DNA of 64,000 nucleotides from Buxus sempervirens (lineage: Eukaryota; Streptophyta; Magnoliopsida; Buxales; Buxaceae), in NCBI GenBank assembly GCA_947561395.2, contig OX387184.1:32912766-32976765 (forward strand), written 5' to 3'. Shown piece by piece: positions 10,190-21,930 of this stretch. Within the stretch, counting starts at the first letter, position 1. Every line of letters starts with the position of its first letter. The position numbers and the translations under genes are program-made. Below the pieces are notes generated by a model. That model was given only the letters and a program-made list of their open reading frames with translations, did not search any database and had not been told where the DNA came from.

Positions 10190-13100
10190 TGTGCGCGCGT
10201 CGGAAACGGGGCACTGGAAAATTCGGAGTCGGAACCGCCTGATGGGGTGCAGGCGGACACCTAGGTGCCTAATCTTGTCTATTGGGCTAGGTCTGCGGCT
10301 TTGAGATACAGAGAAAGGTCTCGGTTGTGGTCTGGGGAAGTCCGTAGACACCCCAGACCACCCCGTCGGATGACAGGTCCCGTGGGTTCCCTGGTTTGAG
10401 TCAGCTTGTTTTGGTTTCTCACCCGATTCCTAATCCGATATGCAACTTGGTTAAGTCTGGCGGGACCACCTGAGTGGTGTGGGGGTCCCTTTAATTGATT
10501 TTATCTTGCTTAATTTAGGTGATCTGAGTCTGACTGGGTGGACCCCGTTGGAAGGCCCACGGCGTCCCTGGTGGACTTGGTCAAGCCCATGTACCCTTGG
10601 TGGGCCTCTGTCTAGTCAGGGAGGCCTTGTGGGCTTAGTTGAAATGAATTGATTTTACTTAGCTTATTCAAGTTGGAGACTTATGTGATTTTCATGCAAC
10701 AAGTGAGTCTGCATTGGTTTGCGGGCCCCTGGGTGGGCCCCCATGGCGGTTGCCAAAATATTTTTAGATTATCTTGTTTATTTTTGCCAAAGTGAACTGG
10801 ACATTGGGCTAGGGGCCTGTAGTCCAGTTCTGGGCTCGAAAGCCCGAATTCCTTGAAGCTTAGGGTTTGCACCTTTGCTTGGTTCAATTAATGGGCTTGG
10901 CAAGCCCGAGAGGCCCTTACCCTTGGTCTCAGCCAAACCATACAATTCAAATATATCATTCCACACATCAAATTCGGGTGGGCCGCGTCGGGTTTAGCCC
11001 GCCCGGTTCGATTAGTTAATTTTGCTTTATCTTGCTTTTTGGCATGCAAAGAAGTTTATTGGTCTTGGTGGGCCCCATTGGAAGGCCCACAAATGTTCCG
11101 AGTTAGACCGGTGGGTTTTTTGCCATGTAGCCGCCCTTAGTTGCCGGATATACACAAGCCATAGGTGATCTGACCTGAGTTGTCGGACCACCTTAAAACT
11201 TTCCTTTTCGAGGTTTGGCCATTGGGATGCTTCTGGGGGGTTTCTAGGGGTCTTCTACAAGTAATGTGGGCCCCTGGGTGGGCCCACATTGGTTCAAGTT
11301 TAGGGTGGCTTCCACTTTAATCCCTTTTGGGGTTTTCTAGCAAAGGCAAGGGTGTAGGCAATGGTGCCTGGAGGTGCTGCCCTCCTCTCCTCTTTTCAAT
11401 AATTGCAGCAACAAGGTGGGGGTCTTGGCACCCCAACTTCTATGATTTCATGTCCTAAATCAACCAACAATCAAAGCCCAACAATCATGCATCTCCGTCT
11501 AAACAAGCCGGTCATGAAAAAACCACATGTTATAAGGCATGAAGCAGCAATAACAATAATAAAAAGAGTAATTAATATGTAAGGATCTAAACAGTAATAA
11601 AGGGGCTAGGAGATGCATAGGGTTCGGTATGAGGGGCTGCCTTCACACACAAGCTTGGGGATCATCCTAGGGATGCAAAATTGGTAATTAACCTTGCTGG
11701 GACAGCTGCTGTCTCAAGTGGTTTTGGGCATGCTAGAAATCAGCACAAGTAAAGGAAGATGGGATCATGCATTCTTGGGTTCATGGGTAGCAAGTTGCTT
11801 GAGAAGGGTAGCATACCTTCCTAACTAGAAAACAAAGGAAGTTAACATAATTACATAGCTTGGCTGTGGGTTAACACAGGGGTGGCTTTGGGACTCCAAA
11901 GCTGCTGGGACAGCAACAAATAATGAAGGTTTGCTGTTGTCCCCAATAGCCACTCATTTGGGTCATGGCAAAGGGAGTTGAGGGGTGATGGGGGCATGTT
12001 TATGGCTGGAGATTACCAAAAACAAGAAAAGGTTTCTCATGCATTGGAAGAGGGAGGATTGTGTGCCTACAATGTGTAAATAAGAAAGCCAAAATGTGTT
12101 CACAAGCAATCAAGTGAAAACAAATAGACTTGCTGTAGAAATAGAAAACGGCAGTTAATAAAAGGCATTTCAAATGGGCTTTGAGCACACTAGTGGGAGT
12201 GGGCAATGCATGGGGGCTGTGGGGGATGGCATGCATGCTTAGGTGTGCGAAAAAACAGTAACGTGTTGCATGAGAAGGAAACAATGGCCTGCTGGGGACA
12301 AAGGGGGACAGCAACTAATGAAGTGAATCTAAATGATGCTTAAGTATGTCAATAGGGGTGGGAGGTGTTTAGGGATTTGTGGTAGGGGCAGCCCTCATGC
12401 ATGCCACCTAGTGGGTAGTCCCAGAGATGCCTGGGTATTGGAACATGCGGGTACAGCAACATTTGAAAGGGAGTAGGGGAACCTGCTGGTGCATCTAACA
12501 GCAGCACATGGTATGTGTGTGTGCAGCGGAAAGAACAAACCATGCAAACATGGATAAAGAGAGGGCATGCTGTAAAGGGAATGGTGCAACAGCTGCAAAA
12601 ATGGGAAAGATGGGGGGTTGACATGATGGAAAGTAGTAGGGGAAGGTAAGGGAATGGCAAGAAGCAAGGCGTGCTACCTAGACACTCATAAAAAACTTAA
12701 AAGCATGCTGGAACAGTAACTATAATGGAGGGTTGCTGCTGTCTCCAGCAGCAACTTGCATGGGTCATGGCAAGGGGTCATGGGGTAAAGGGGATTGGGA
12801 GCATGTGAGAAAGGGGATCATGACAGTGGCTGGTTAGGCAGTGTGTTAATACCAATAAGACCGACAAATAACAAATCAGCAACAGAAATATTTCCCATCA
12901 AAGTGGGCATGCATGTGTTCATTGTATTTCCCTACAGAAAAAGTCAGAGAACATGAATGAGCCATGAGATGGATCCATGCAACACAATAAATGAAACCAC
13001 ACTCGCATGGTCATAACAGCACTAGCATGCTCAACCGACAAAGAACAAAGCATTCACACACCAAAAAAAGGGAGTTGCCTTAACATGCATGAAAAATATG

Positions 13101-13512
13101 AGAATAAAGCAAGAACCAAAAGAAACCAACATGAACCGTCTGAGATCATTCAACCCTTAGAACCCGAACAACCTATCTTCGCGGCCCGAGGACGGCCTAA
13201 AGAAGGGTGGGGAAGGGGGGTTACATGGGGGGTACATGAGGTGAGCCATTTGTGGGGAACATGCTCCCTTCAAACATAAAAAAAAAACAGCAGCTCGTGT
13301 GACACAAACGTGCATGGAGAATCCCTCACCCTTTCCTTAGAACCCCATGTGGACATCTCCCTTACTTGGAGACTCCCATGTATTGACAATGAGCACATGA
13401 TACGTACAAGATTAACCTTAAAACAGATTTTATAGCATGGAGGAAATCAAGCTTATTAGACACTTTAGAAAGACTTCCTTTTGATATATGAGGAATAAAA
13501 TATGGTAAGGAT

Positions 13513-13524
13513 CCTCACCTTTGG
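13513..13524 (-). promoter_or_regulatory. Splice-donor-like site in LTR C1
   Basis: On the - strand the sequence reads CAAAG|GTGAGGAT. Comparable donors occur at 41532-41540 (D's 3' LTR), 59236-59244 (C4) and 61115-61123 (C3), each roughly 180-340 bp downstream of a TATA-like box. Confidence 0.45.
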
Positions 13525-13853
13525 GGTTTTAGGTCCTCCTTATGGTGTGTAGGGTCACCCTTTGCAGCAAAACCAGGCTGGAAGCTCTCTTTCAACTTCA
13601 ACAACAGCAAGCCTTCTTTTTGTTTCAATAGAGAAGATGAAGAAGAAGAAGGCAAGGGTTGGGTAGTCTTGGGATGAAATGGGAAAGTTATGGAGGCCAA
13701 GGGAGCTGAGGAGAAGGGGGTTCAGGTGGGAAGAGAGTGGAAGTGGAGCCAACGGGAGCAAGGGAGAGAGATTTCACGCCAAGTGGATGGGGAGGAATAA
13801 GTGGGAAAAAGGACAAATGAAGCCAACCCTTTTAAAAAAGCTTGCTGTTGGCT

Positions 13854-13863
13854 TTTTATAAAG
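13854..13863 (-). promoter_or_regulatory. TATA-like box of LTR C1
   Basis: The - strand reads CTTTATAAAAAGCC. D's 3' LTR has CTATAAAAAGCC at the matching place (41821-41832), so the site is shared by family members. Confidence 0.6.
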
Positions 13864-13867
13864 AAAA

Positions 13868-14125
13868 AAATGTATCTGACCATACAGGTCGGATAAACTA
13901 CCTCCTTAGTGTATCCGACCATATATGGTCGGATACACTAGGTTCCATTTGTATCCGATATTAAATATCAGATACAAAACATAATAAGTTGAAAAATTAA
14001 TGCCACCGCGAATTTGTCGGGGAATCGGCACGAATCTCGCTGGCGGATCTCTTTGTATCCGATGAATAGTGCTGGTTATACAAAAAAGCATGTGTATCCG
14101 TCATATTTGGTCGGATACAAATTGA
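13868..14125. repeat. GTATCCGA palindromes upstream of the C1 TATA box
   Basis: Inverted repeats of the type GTATCCGACC-ATATA-GGTCGGATAC occur at 13871-13893, 13910-13937, 13951-13977 (arms around TATTAAATATC) and 14092-14118. D's 3' LTR has the same set at 41841-42090; C3 and C4 do not. They lie in U3, so they may be promoter elements. Confidence 0.8.
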
Positions 14126-14397
14126 AAAAATTACAGATTTACCTCTCGACTTGACCAATTTGACCGATTTGACACTTTTGGATATCTACGGATTGCCCCC
14201 TGTGAATTTTGGTTTAGTCCCTGAGATATTTGACAATTTTTGGATATTTGAGATTTAGTCCCTGAGATATTTTGCTGCTTTTGTCGCCATGTGCGCAGTT
14301 TCCGCGCCACGTGTGCAGTTTCCGCGCCACGTGTGCAGTTTCCAATTTTGCTGCTCGGAAACTTCGACAGCTCATATCTCCTTCATCCTCTAATTTG

Positions 14398-14718
14398 GGC
14401 AAACTCAATTGCGTTAGAACCGTATCGGAGACCTCTATCTAATGAAATAGGGCTAAGCACCTGGCACAGGGTTCGGCAAAAAGTCAACTTTCAGCTCCCC
14501 TTTAAGTTTGACCGGCCTACAGAACCTTCATCCGGACTCCGATTCCAGCAAACTCAGTTGCGTTGGAACTGTGTCGGGATTCTCTATACATTCAGATAAA
14601 GCAAGGTGGCCAATTTTCACTTGATCAAAAAGTCAATTTTCGACCACTCAGGGTTTGACTTTTTAGGCGGGTTTTGCAGTTCCGGCTCTTCCGGGAGCGC
14701 AAAAATGAGGTGCTTACA
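14398..14718. repeat. Two copies of a ~150-bp U3 unit at the 5' end of LTR C1
   Basis: A unit beginning AAACTCA.TTGCGTT.GAAC and containing AAAGTCAACTTT and CCTTCATCCGGACTCCGATT is present twice. C4 holds about four copies (59755-60250), so the number varies between family members. Confidence 0.75.
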
Positions 14719-15060
14719 TTGGGACAGCATGACGACACAGGCAGAAAGAAGGGGCGATTTACTATCTAAGTAAAAAGTTCACAGAATATGAAGCAAAATA
14801 TTCCCCTTTAGAAAAGACCTGTTGTGCTTTAGTGTGGGCTACTAAGAGACTATGGCATTATTTCCTTAGTCATTCCACCTTATTGATATCCTGAATGGAT
14901 CCTTTGAAGTATTTATTCAAGAAACCAGCACTAACTAGCAGAACGGCAAAGTGGCATCTGTTATTCTCTGAATTTGACCTCACATACATCACTCAGAAGG
15001 CCATTAAGGGTCAAGCCATTGCTAATCACTAAGCTGCACATCCTCTACCAGAATACCAAC
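14719..15060 (+). pseudogene. pol: Element A RNase H relic (continues after C1)
   Basis: The reading GQHDDTGRKKGAIYYLSKKF, then FTEYEAKYSPLEKTCCALVW, WHYFLSH and KWHLLFSEFDLTYITQKAIK is the Ty3/gypsy RNase H with its connecting segment, ending in the PLPEYQPL spacer that leads to the second RNase H. It is a direct continuation of the part before C1. The copy is broken. Confidence 0.85.
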
Positions 15061-15062
15061 CC

Positions 15063-15560
15063 TTGAAGACCAACTTTCCTTATGAGGTAATCCTGTTTAC
15101 TGAAGAAGAGGAAAGTGAAAGCTCTTGGCAAATGTTCTTCGATGGGGCCGCCAACATGAATGGAAATGGAATAGGGGCAGTTTTGATCAAGCCAGATGGG
15201 TCACACATCCCAATCGTAGTAAAGTTGAGATTCCAGTGCACAAATAATATTGCAGAGTATGAAGCTTGCATAATTGGGTTATAAGCAGCCTTAGACCATG
15301 AAATGGAGGAACTTGAAGTATACGGGGATTCGAGTCTTATCATCTTCCAAACAACTGGTGAATGGAAAACCAAGGATCACAAATTGATCCCCTATCACCA
15401 GTATTTGGAAGAAATAAGCACCAAATTCACTCGAATTTCCTTCAACTATATGTCAAGGGCCAAGAATCAGTTTACAGATGCTCTAGCAACATTGGCTTCA
15501 ATGGTCAGCATGCCAGAAGGTGTAGATATTAAACCACTAGAAATTAAAGTCAGAGATGAA
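15063..15560 (+). pseudogene. aRNH: Element A second, archaeal-type RNase H relic
   Basis: Motifs in order: SSWQMFFDGAANMNGNGIGA (first Asp), CTNNIAEYEACIIGL (Glu), LEVYGDSSLIIFQ (Asp) and QFTDALATLASM (last Asp). This extra RNase H, distinct from the gypsy-type one, is a known mark of plant Tat-group elements. D has a matching copy near 46230-46620. It is thought to remove RNA primer or template during reverse transcription. Confidence 0.88.
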
Positions 15561-15599
15561 TCTACTTATTGCCTTGTTTTAGAAGGAATACCAAAAGAA

Positions 15600-16860
15600 G
15601 AAGTACCATGGTTTCAAGACATTAAGAATTTCTTAAATGATCGAAGTTTGCCAGAAAATGTCACTTCTATAGAGAAATGGACAATACAGAGGTTGGCAGG
15701 TCAGTTCTTACTAAGTGGTGGACAGTTGTACAAGAGATCACACAATGATATCCTACTCAGATGTGTTGCTAAGACCGAGTAAGAAAGGTTAGTTGAAACT
15801 GTACATGGAGGAGTTTGTGGACCCCACATGAACGAGCACATGCTTGTCAAGAAGATTTTGCGATTGGTATACTACTGGTTGACAATGGAGCACGATTGCT
15901 ATACATATGTCAAAAGGTGTCTTCTTTGCCAATTATATGCTGATAACAAGAATGCACCCCCAAGTGAGTTGCACAACATGACATCTCCATGGCCCTTCTC
16001 CATGTGGGGTATAGACGTCATTGGAATGATCTTTCCAAAGGCATTGAATGGACACAGGTTTATACTTGTAGCCATCGATTATTTCACCAAGTTGGTAGAA
16101 GCAGCTTCGTATACAAATATCACAAGTAGCCATGTTCTTAAGTTTTTGAAGCACAACATCATTTGTCGCTATGGTTTGCCAAGTGCCATAGTATCAGACA
16201 ATGCTTCAAACATTAAGAACATGGATATGAGGAAGATGTGTGAGCAGTTTCAGATTACCCATCACAAGTCAGCTCCGTACAGACCAAAGATGAATGGGGC
16301 AGTGGAAGCAGCAAATAAAAATATAAAGAAAATCATTTAGAAGATGGTAGTGAGTTTCAGAGATTGACATGAAATGCTACTGCTTACTCTACATGCCTAC
16401 AGAACCTCAATCCGGACTTCTACTGGGGCAACCCTGTACTCCTTGGTCTGTGGGATGGAAGCAGTTTTACCAGTGGAAGTGGAAATACCTTCACTAAGAG
16501 TGCTAATGGAAGCTGAATTAGAAGAAGCTGAATGGATACAATCAAGACATGATCAACTCAATCTGATAGAGGAAAAGAGTTTGAAAGCACTTTGTCATGG
16601 CCAATTGTATCAGAAGAGAATGGCCATGGCTTACAATAACAAGGTGAAGCCCAGAACTTTCCAAGAAGGAAATTTAGTATTAAAGAAAATCTTACCCTTT
16701 TTGGAAGACCCTCGTGGAAAATTTAAACTAAATTGAGAAGGGCCTTATATTGTCAAAAAGGTCCTATCAGGGGGTGCTCTCATCTTAACAGAAATGGATG
16801 GGAAAGATTTACCTGAGTCAATTAACTCTGATGCAGTAAAGAGGTATTTTCCTTGATTGA
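15600..16860 (+). pseudogene. int: Element A integrase relic
   Basis: The zinc-binding region (VHGGVCGPHMNEHM, then CYTYVKRCLLCQ) is followed by the catalytic core: WGIDVIGM (first Asp), FILVAIDYFTKLVEA, AIVSDNASN (second Asp) and GAVEAANKN (Glu). The C-terminal part holds LYSLVCGMEAVLPVEVEIPS, RTFQEGNLVLKK, and a chromodomain-free end near 16860 (NSDAVKRYFP). Integrase inserts the cDNA with 5-bp target duplications. The copy is broken. Confidence 0.88.
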
Positions 16861-17800
16861 ATATTACTAGGAAATGATCTGAGGCCATTTTTCCTTATCT
16901 CCCAAAATTTTCATCCCTAGTCAAGCCAATTCGAGCCTGTTCGTCTTTTTGATAAACCTAAACTGGACTTACAGTCTTATACTGAGGCAAAGTCAATAGG
17001 GGCAAAGCCAATTGGGGCAAAGAGAAAAAAAGAAAGAAAACAAGAAAGAAAAAAATAGTGGCAAATGAAAGCCAAGTACAAAAAGGAAAGAAAAGAATAC
17101 ACTTTGGGAATGGGGTCAAATTCATCATGACTATAAGTCCGGTTGCTCTATTTTCACACTTAGAAAATTTTGAGCCTTTAATACCTTTTCTTTCATAAAC
17201 CGAGCTTAGCCTTTGTTTCGTCATATTTTTAAGCCCTTGGTGATTTTAGTATATTCATTCAACTTTCAGAGTAAGATTGGTGATAACGGAATGCAAAAGT
17301 CGGCCTTAGTGAAAACCGTAATTGGCGCTAGGGGCAATATTGTCAAAAGGAAAAAATAGAAGAAAAGAAAAAAAAGAGAGAAGAATCAAAGGTTGAGTTG
17401 ATCATGTGGTCCAAGTTTGAAATCAGCATGAGTACTAAAAACTGAGCAGATTAGCAGGGTCAGTCATGGAGGAAAAGCTATTTGGCGATGATTCTAAAGG
17501 TCATAGGATAGACGGATTTGGTCTCTCCCTATTGCTTGGATTACCCTTTTTATTATTCAACCTAATTTTAATTCCCTTAATTATATGTGATTAAGTGTTT
17601 TGGATCAAATTTAAAAAAAAAAACTATACTTTGGCCAGTGATGAGAAATCAAATACTTTTCATAAAACTTCTGTTTTTACAAGCATCTGAGAATTATGAG
17701 GCCAATAATATAAAACCTATTTTTGAATTAAATCCTTTGTCTTTCCACTATTGGAGTTTGCTTTTGTATAAAGGTATGAAAAAAAGAAAAGAAAAAAATT
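16861..17800 (+). other. Element A 3' untranslated part
   Basis: No coding region is seen. The stretch 17587-17800 matches the reverse complement of element B at 29512-29700 (shared words include CTTTTCATAAAAC and GAGGCCAATA/GAGGCCACTA), and 16940-16990 matches B near 30740-30790. This marks it as the 3' UTR of the A/B family. Purine-rich runs occur near 17020-17100 and 17345-17390. Confidence 0.75.
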
Positions 17801-18477
17801 CTAATCCCTATCCCCTAACTGCTCCTCAAGCTCCCCAATCCGAGCCACCTGAGTTGCAATGATTCCAGAAGCTCCCTCTGCGTCTGGATCGCTCAAAAAG
17901 GAGATGACCTCATCTGAAAGTGATTGCTTGATCTTCAAAGCCCTCAAGTCAGCCAGGGAATCCTGATATTTCTTCTGCATCGCTCGGACTTCAAAGCGAC
18001 GAGCCTGTCTTTGTTCCTCAAGTTTCTTCTCCATAGCAATGCGGCAAGACACCTACTCTTTAAGTTGTCTCTCCAGATCAATACCTTTTATCCTGAGTTC
18101 TTGGGCTTCTCATACCCATATTTGTTGAAGCCGCTTATGGGTTGCCCTTTCAGTGTCCAGGATGTCTTCATAAGTAGGGGGAAGAACTGCAGGAGGATCC
18201 TCTGGTACTGGGCCATGACTCTGCACCTGCTCTTTGATCCAGAAATGATAGTCCTTCACATGGAACTCAAAGAAGATCTGACCCTGCAGAAAGCGAACAT
18301 AGGACCACTCATTCATTAACCGAGCATTTAGCCCCATGGTGGCTGGTGTAAGTGTCCCAAGGAAGTTCTCATATCCAGTTGGGATCGTGATCCCCTGGGT
18401 CACTCCAAATTGTCGAAGAACCCTCAAAGGAAGATAGAGAACAATAGATTTCAAGCCTGCTAGAACCAAAAAGTTCC

Positions 18478-20811
18478 TGTAACGCCCCGAACCCGGGTCA
18501 GTGCAAACCGGCACCCGATTCGAACCCGGTTCGCTACTGTAACAACCCAAATTCAGTTCAACAACCAAATCCGAGGTGTTACTGGCCCATATCAAATATA
18601 CATCAAGAATATACCAGACTAAAGAATTAAAAATCCATTCACTTTATTATACTATCAGAGTTGCGGAAACAAGTATGTGCGGAAGTGTAGTCTAAAATCC
18701 TCAAATAAACATTTAAGTTGATCATCAATCATTAATATCAAAGTCTGGAAAAATAAACTGGTTACTATCTCTCTCATCTCTCTAGTACATCAAATCCAAA
18801 TTAAAAATAGTCAATCAAATATGACTAAGTCTAAATCAATCATCCACCTCAAATAAGATCCGGATAAAAGTAATCCTCCGGTGTATACTCAGCTATCTCT
18901 CCCTGGAAATCACTAGGATCCCCCTCTCGCGTATCAGCTGAAAAATGAAATAAAAGTAGGGTGAGATACGAATATCCCATTATGTAACACATGCATGATT
19001 AAACAGTTCATATAAGTAAAATAACAGTTCATGCACGATTAAACAATATTGACTAAGCAGGCTCGTATAATTATTCGTATCATTCATGAATACAAAACAG
19101 TATGATAAACAGTTCTAGAGATAAATTCCAGCAAGTTTTAATATAAGAATCCAATATCAAAATCAATAACATAATCCATACTTTGCTAGGATGTACTAAA
19201 CAGTCACATCCGGCCAATATCTCAATCACATGCCTCCAGCATATATACAATAATAATAACAAGTGTTGTGATTTCAGTGTCATTTGTAAGACTCACAAAG
19301 ATAGATAAACCTTTTGAGATGATTCTCAATCAATTGCTATACCACCGTGCGGCTTAGGAGCAATGCTACTAATGATACTCAAGTCCCATGCAGTGCAGCT
19401 TAGACAAGAGTCGTAGTCACTGACTTATTGCACACGTACCCATCAGAGTTGGCATGTACCACCAGCATGCAGCACCAGAATCAATACATGGAGATGGTCG
19501 CTTATCCACATGTACAGGGAATCACCAGCGGCTCACTTGGATGTCCCTTCAGACATAGGACCTTCCCAGACAAACTAACTTGAAAAGGAAGCGCATCGCA
19601 TATAGGAGTAACTCAACCCAAATGACATATCCCTCAGCTATCTAGCAACAACTATGGATCCATAACCAGCTATGCCCACTAGACTCCAAAATTCCCTAAA
19701 ATATAATATTTCTATAAGGGTTGGTGCCTAGCGGCATATAAAGGCTAAATCTGTTAATTACTTCAATATTCGGGTCATCTGAGTTCTGAATTCTCTTTAT
19801 GAAGTTTTCTGGTTTATAGTGTAGTTTAAAAGGTGTTATAGTAATTAAATACTAGTTAGGTTTTCCAAAAACTAGGTTTCTCCATTTCTTTCAAAGTTTG
19901 GCAACTAATGTCCTAAATATCTTCCTAATTTATTTTTCTATAAAACAGGGAATTAGATAATTTATTTTAGTCTTAAAACATCTTATTTAATCATTAAAAT
20001 TGTCTAAAAATAGTTTGGAATTGAATCAAGGTTTGAAATTTCGAAAATCTGCAAAATCTGAACAGAGCGCCTAGGATCGCTCAGGATCGCCCCGGCGGTC
20101 TGTGGTCGGCGGTAGTTCAAAATCGAACGCCGACAGTACGTCTTCCAGCGGTCTAATACTTTTAACTAGCGCCAAGGATCGTCGAGTACAGTCGAGGTCG
20201 GCGGTCATCCAAAAACGAACAGAAACACTTCCAAAACGTGATTTTTCCTATTCTAAGCAATCCCATAATACTTATAATGATTATATCATGCATCATACGT
20301 ATATCTACATCATAAAAACATGGTTTGAAGATTAAACGAACGTTAAATACAAAAACGAGTGTAAACTGTTTCACCTACCTCTTAAATGTGCGTGCTTCTC
20401 CTTCTTCTCCAACCAACTACACTCACAGACGTGATATAAGCCCCGGACGACGAAGAACTCCAAAAACCATACCTTTCTTCCTCCTTCTTCTTCTCCCTCA
20501 GTCGTTCGGTCGCTTGTCGCTTGCGACTGTTCAATACGTGCGAAAATACAACGAATAAGTTTTAGGTTATTTTAATTGGTATTTATACTCTCTGATCCCA
20601 TGTATCTCACTTACACAAAACTCCATACACACGCCCAATCAGAATACGTACCTCGATATCTCATGATCGAACGGTCAGATCTGCGTCTTATTTTGGATCT
20701 CCACTAATTAGATCATCCGCTACAATAATAAAATATTTCCATCAATTATAACTCTCAATAATATTATTTATTAATTTATTTTATTATTTAAGGAAAATTC
20801 GGGGTTTTACA
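18478..20811 (-). mobile_element. F2: solo LTR of family F inside the DUF7745-like gene
   Basis: Begins TGTAACGCCCCGAACCCGGG and ends TCGGGGTTTTACA, with a perfect GTTCC duplication (18473-18477 and 20812-20816). Removing it brings the two parts of the antisense gene together. Length is 2334 bp, 0.6 kb shorter than F1; the CCTACTCAGGGTTTC and GTGAGCGC repeats of F1 are absent. A TATA-like box on the - strand (RC of 20578-20590, GAGTATAAATACC) gives the orientation. No internal coding is present, so a solo LTR. Confidence 0.9.
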
Positions 20812-21033
20812 GTTCCTATCTCTGAAGCTGATCACTGTCTCTGGATTGGGCTGATAAGTGTCAGGCCATCTCATCTGATCATCCTGGAGAATACCCAAGA
20901 AAGTGACCCAACCTTGCTTGCCACCTTGGATGTTAGGACACCCCCTGTTGCTCATCAAAACAGGAACTTTCAATCTTGGAAAAAAGCGGCAAGTTATCTC
21001 TTCAACTTGACTCAGGTGGTCAAGTAACCAAAG

Positions 21034-21141
21034 CTGCAGAAAAGGGAAGTATTTTAATTTATTGCAAAAAAGAAAAAAAAAAGAAGAAGAAAAAAAAGGA
21101 AGAAAGAGAAGAAATAGAAAGAAAAAAAAATCCTTTTTTAC
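21034..21141 (-). other. GT-AG intron in the antisense DUF7745-like gene
   Basis: On the - strand CTACAG|GTAAAAAAG starts the intron and a long T-rich tract ending TTTTCTGCAG|CTTTGG closes it (108 bp). The flanking protein reads ...ACALILQ and LWLLDHL..., matching the unbroken ...IWLQDHL of D's relative near 63835. A spliced intron is unusual for a frame carried in a retrotransposon. Confidence 0.75.
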
Positions 21142-21930
21142 CTGTAGGATAAGGGCACATGCAAGGAAACGTTTCTTCTTTCTGAAATAGCAGTCAGTCA
21201 GGGCCTGGTATATCTCTGCCAATATCATAAGGGCCAATCTCTCACGTTCCCTAACCTGGCAGACAACTGAGATGAGAGCCAAGTCAACCTGGTCTTCACC
21301 CCGTGGAAAGAGCAACTGGTTGACCACTATCAAAGTCAAAGCATTAAACCGGGCATCCTTGTCCTCACCCCTTAGAAGTTTTTCAGTCAGAAAGGTCTTG
21401 GACAAAGTCAACAGTGTATCAGAACCCCTTAAATCCTTCTTCCCGATACCCAAGAAAGTGGATGCCTCATTTTTGTAGCTAGGCTTAAGGGGCGGGTTGA
21501 CTACTTCTTCAGAAAACCTTAAGCCAAGGATTGTTTCAATTTCTTCAATGGTTGGAGTCATCTCTTTGTCATCAAAGCGGAAGAGATTCAATTCAGGTAC
21601 CCAGTGCGCAATCAAAGCCTCAATGATTTCCCACTTAAAGGGAATTTTAGGGATGTGTAGGATGTGACCTAAGTGGATGGAATCCCAATGAATTTCCTCA
21701 TCAAAGGTCATAGAGTTAACCCACCTATCATAGAAGGAATCCACAACATTTTACCTGGTGAGATTAGGAGGTTCTGATCTAACAGGTTGTCTTGCAGGAG
21801 GAGCTTCATCGGCAGAAGAGAACGAGGAAAAGGAAGCCATGGAATCACCAAAGAAGCCAAGGAAAGCAAAAAACGGAGGGCTTAGGGAGTTTTCAAACTA
21901 TTAAAAACGTCACAATGACGTTCCCCATGA

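Larger units (their letters stand above)
10190..14718 (-). mobile_element. C1: solo LTR of the element-D family inside A's RNase H
   Basis: On the + strand the block starts TGTGCGCGCGTCGG and ends GAGGTGCTTACA. A perfect 5-bp duplication TTGGG (10185-10189 and 14719-14723) flanks it, and the RNase H reading of A resumes at the duplication with GQHDDTGRKKGAIYYLSKKF. The ends match D's 3' LTR (38218-42667), C3 and C4. TATA-like and splice-donor-like sites read on the - strand, so the LTR is reversed. It is 4529 bp with no internal region, hence a solo LTR left by LTR-LTR recombination. Confidence 0.92.
1..17800 (+). mobile_element. Element A: Tat/Ogre-group Ty3/gypsy retrotransposon, internal part, broken
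   Basis: The window opens inside the leader of this element; its 5' LTR lies off the left edge. In order it holds leader repeats, gag, aspartic protease, G-patch, an acidic linker, RT, RNase H, a second archaeal-type RNase H and integrase, then a 3' untranslated part. The second RNase H and the RT motifs place it in the Tat group. Positions 1-250 match the reverse complement of element B's leader near 35170-35470, and the two gags are close relatives, so A and B are one family. A is interrupted by F1 (2766-5701), a LINE (7791-9135) and C1 (10190-14718). It is a fossil with many breaks, roughly ten or more. Its 3' LTR is not seen; it may lie off the right edge, behind the antisense genes at 17801-25229 and element B. 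Confidence 0.85.
17801..21840 (-). pseudogene. DUF7745/plant-mobile-domain-like gene, antisense to A, split by F2
   Basis: The start codon at 21838-21840 opens a Ser/Pro-rich N-terminus, then DSFYDRW, IPFKWEIIEALIAHWVPELN, FRFDDKEMTPTIEEIETILG, ARFNALTLIVVNQLLFPRGE and ILAEIYQALTDCYFRKKKRF. A GT-AG intron (21034-21141) lies before LWLLDHLSQVEEITCRFFPR. Beyond F2 (18478-20811) the reading goes on with LYLPLRVLRQFGVTQG, FHVKDYHFWIKEQ and a Lys/Arg/Glu coiled coil (17801-18052). This matches the DUF7745 family, annotated widely in plants and related to PMD proteins; function is unknown. A relative stands upstream of gag in element D (63419-64000). Extra antisense frames behind pol are known in Tat elements. 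Both the name and the assignment to A are inferred. It is broken. Confidence 0.72.

Noticed and set aside
11100-13760. Open frames within C1 (for example 12000-12660 on the - strand) as genes
   Set aside because: They lie in a purine/pyrimidine-skewed LTR, show no family motif, and are not kept in D's LTR, C3 or C4.
10190-14718. C1 as a complete non-autonomous element (LARD or TRIM)
   Set aside because: It matches D's 3' LTR over its whole length and ends, so a solo LTR explains it without a further element type.
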